Assembly (NCBI GenBank): GCA_018697195.1
Contig: CM031879.1
Span: 43,326,704-43,390,703, forward strand
DNA: 64,000 nt
Reading direction: 5' to 3'
DNA from: Certhia americana
Taxonomy: Eukaryota > Chordata > Aves > Passeriformes > Certhiidae
Shown here: piece after piece, positions 62,259 to 64,000 of the stretch
Numbering within the stretch: position 1 is the first letter of the stretch
Layout: every line of letters starts with the position of its first letter
Translations under genes and position numbers: made by a program
The notes under the pieces: generated by a model
Told to the model about the DNA's origin: nothing
Databases searched by the model: none
The model's input: the letters and a program-made list of their open reading frames with translations, nothing else

Positions 62259-64000
62259 TCTAGAAGCAACCGTTCACCCCAAGCAATGGTTTGATGGAAA
62301 CCAAACATTTTGAAAACAATTTAGTGTTACGGGAAGAGAAATTATGCTCAACACAGTTGCTTTTGCCATGTTGACTGGCATCTGATCTGTGGGGAGCAAT
62401 TTGCCTGTCTTGCCAAGGAGAAAAAAGTACGGTAATACACCAGCAGCTGTTAACAGCAGCTACCAGAGGGATATGGAGAGAAACCACATCTTTTCTACAA
62501 GCAGAATTGTGTAAAGACTCAATTCCCCTTAGTTAAAGATCTTATCATTTTCTGTCTCATAGTGCTAAGAATCAGAAGGCAGAGTAGGGATATTCTGCTA
62601 TTGTTTTGTTGGTATCTCCTGTTTCTGAGTCTATGTGGTTATTGCAAGCACGGCTGAAGAGCAAGCTAGCTGACATTTAAGAAGGGCAGATATTCACTAT
62701 TGGTTTTCCATCTGTGCTGATGCTAAATGGAAGTATTGCTTGACTTCATTGTTTGAGGGAAAGGATTAAATATGAGTTCATATCATTCATGTCTTTGACT
62801 GCAATGTTTTTGAACTTGAAATTGAATTGATATTTTCTGGTAGCTTTTATCTCTCCGACTTGTATTTGAGCACTGTGTCCCCACAATGATGAGGAGGTGA
62901 TTAGGCCATTGCCATGCAGACACCATCTCTGTGCATTTAGCAGAGCTCAGATTTGATTCTGTTGCTGCTGGCATTATTGTGTCATTTTTTTTCCCACTTT
63001 CCTCTCTTCCTCATTGCTCCTCTGTGGCCTGCCATGGCTCAGGTGCTACTGGTTGCTGTTAGTGTCCAGGATTTATGAGCCATCTTTCATAGCAGGTCTC
63101 ACATTCCTGGCAAGAACTAGATGGATGAAGCATCCTAGATCATCACTCAGTGCTGGTCTGGTCACGTAGAGCATGTGGTCGCATTGTAGGGCCTGATTAT
63201 TTCTCAGAAAGTCCATTCACTAGCAAAGAAATACTGAGAAAACATTATAAAAAAAGTTAAAGTATTAACAGCGGTGATTTTTCAGTTAAACTTCAGTTAA
63301 AGTATGACAGTATGCTCTCACTCATATGAAAAAAAAAAAGTACCCTCAAGATAAATCCAGTGTTGGAGTAGAGGATGAATTTTTATTGAGTCCACTTTGA
63401 ATTGTTTCCTATTTATGCCTGGCTAATCCTGGGGATTGCCTGAGCAATGACAAAGAAAGCTCAACACAAGACAGCAATGTGCAGTTCCTTAAAATGATGT
63501 TTTTATCATATGTTTTAGCCTATGTTAAACTCTTGAATCATTCCACATTGTAACAAAAAGTAAAATAATCTTCTGGCTACTTTGTTGTGTGTTTGCATAT
63601 GTTTTTAATTTCTTTTGTGACACAGAAAAGTAGGCAATTTTCTGACCATTTTGTGTAATGGCAGTGCAGAATGTTATGACTCTATCTACTTGGCAAAATG
63701 TCTTGCTGAGATATAAATAGATTTCTAATGCCTGTCAGGCTCTGTGCCCAAGAAATTTTCTTGTAGATATCTCATTACAGAAATAACATCATCAATAAAA
63801 TAGCTGAAATATTTTGAAAATGTGGGAATATTTTTTACATCAGTAACTGCAAGGAAAATACCTACCATATGCATAATTTGAGGCTGATTTAAAAACTGTA
63901 ATTTATCATAATTATCTGCATATTATAATGGCAAAACACACTTAATTGCTTTTGACTGGACTGGTATTATGATGAGAAGGAAAGTTAACAGCAGATGGCC

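Larger units (their letters stand above)
58891..64000. other. Intergenic DNA
   Basis: AT-rich and without a recognisable gene. A 145-codon frame at 59251-59688 starts with TTG and lacks recognisable domains. A short exon-like unit at 61157-61211 and an AT-rich motif cluster near the end are treated under findings. Confidence 0.45.

Noticed and set aside
14300..64000. RMST-hosted microRNAs (miR-135a-2, miR-1251)
   Set aside because: I looked for the mature miR-135a seed region and the miR-1251 sequence and saw neither, so no RMST exon or microRNA is called.
1..64000. tRNA, rRNA, CRISPR arrays, bacterial-type operons
   Set aside because: None seen; the spliced gene and CR1 repeats mark this as vertebrate nuclear DNA.

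Overview
The window is vertebrate nuclear DNA and almost certainly from a bird. Its only recognisable protein-coding gene is the 3' part of NEDD1, a centrosomal gamma-tubulin ring complex targeting factor. It is split by GT-AG introns and lies on the + strand. The repeats are typically avian: several CR1 LINE fragments, plus one degraded LTR of an avian endogenous retrovirus. The bird order cannot be fixed from the sequence alone.

Layout. Positions 1-440 are the end of an upstream NEDD1 intron. Seven coding exons (441-559, 738-779, 1199-1413, 2125-2269, 2576-2732, 4596-4662, 5346-5450) give the C-terminal 282 residues and the stop. The 3'UTR starts at 5451 and probably ends at a poly(A) signal near 6.8 kb or 7.58 kb. 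Around 12.0-12.4 kb and 13.5-14.1 kb lie two CpG-rich blocks that look like an unmethylated promoter. From there to the end is a gene desert broken by CR1 fragments (34.6-35.1, 40.83-40.95, 55.93-56.04, 57.59-58.43, 58.43-58.89 kb, and perhaps an old one at 47.4-47.8 kb), a retroviral LTR (29.06-29.79 kb), homopolymer T/A tracts, and short tandem duplications. In human the next annotated transcript downstream of NEDD1 is the long non-coding RNA RMST, so a non-coding desert is what synteny predicts.

I found no operon-like or clustered gene system and no tRNA, rRNA or CRISPR array. The parts that most deserve a second look are the CpG island 6-8 kb beyond NEDD1, with good splice donors on the minus strand; three isolated exon-like units with both splice sites; a nearly perfect 51-bp tandem duplication that copies a splice-donor-like motif; and several AT-rich, homeodomain/POU-motif-dense stretches that resemble conserved enhancers. 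All of these need transcript or alignment data to confirm.
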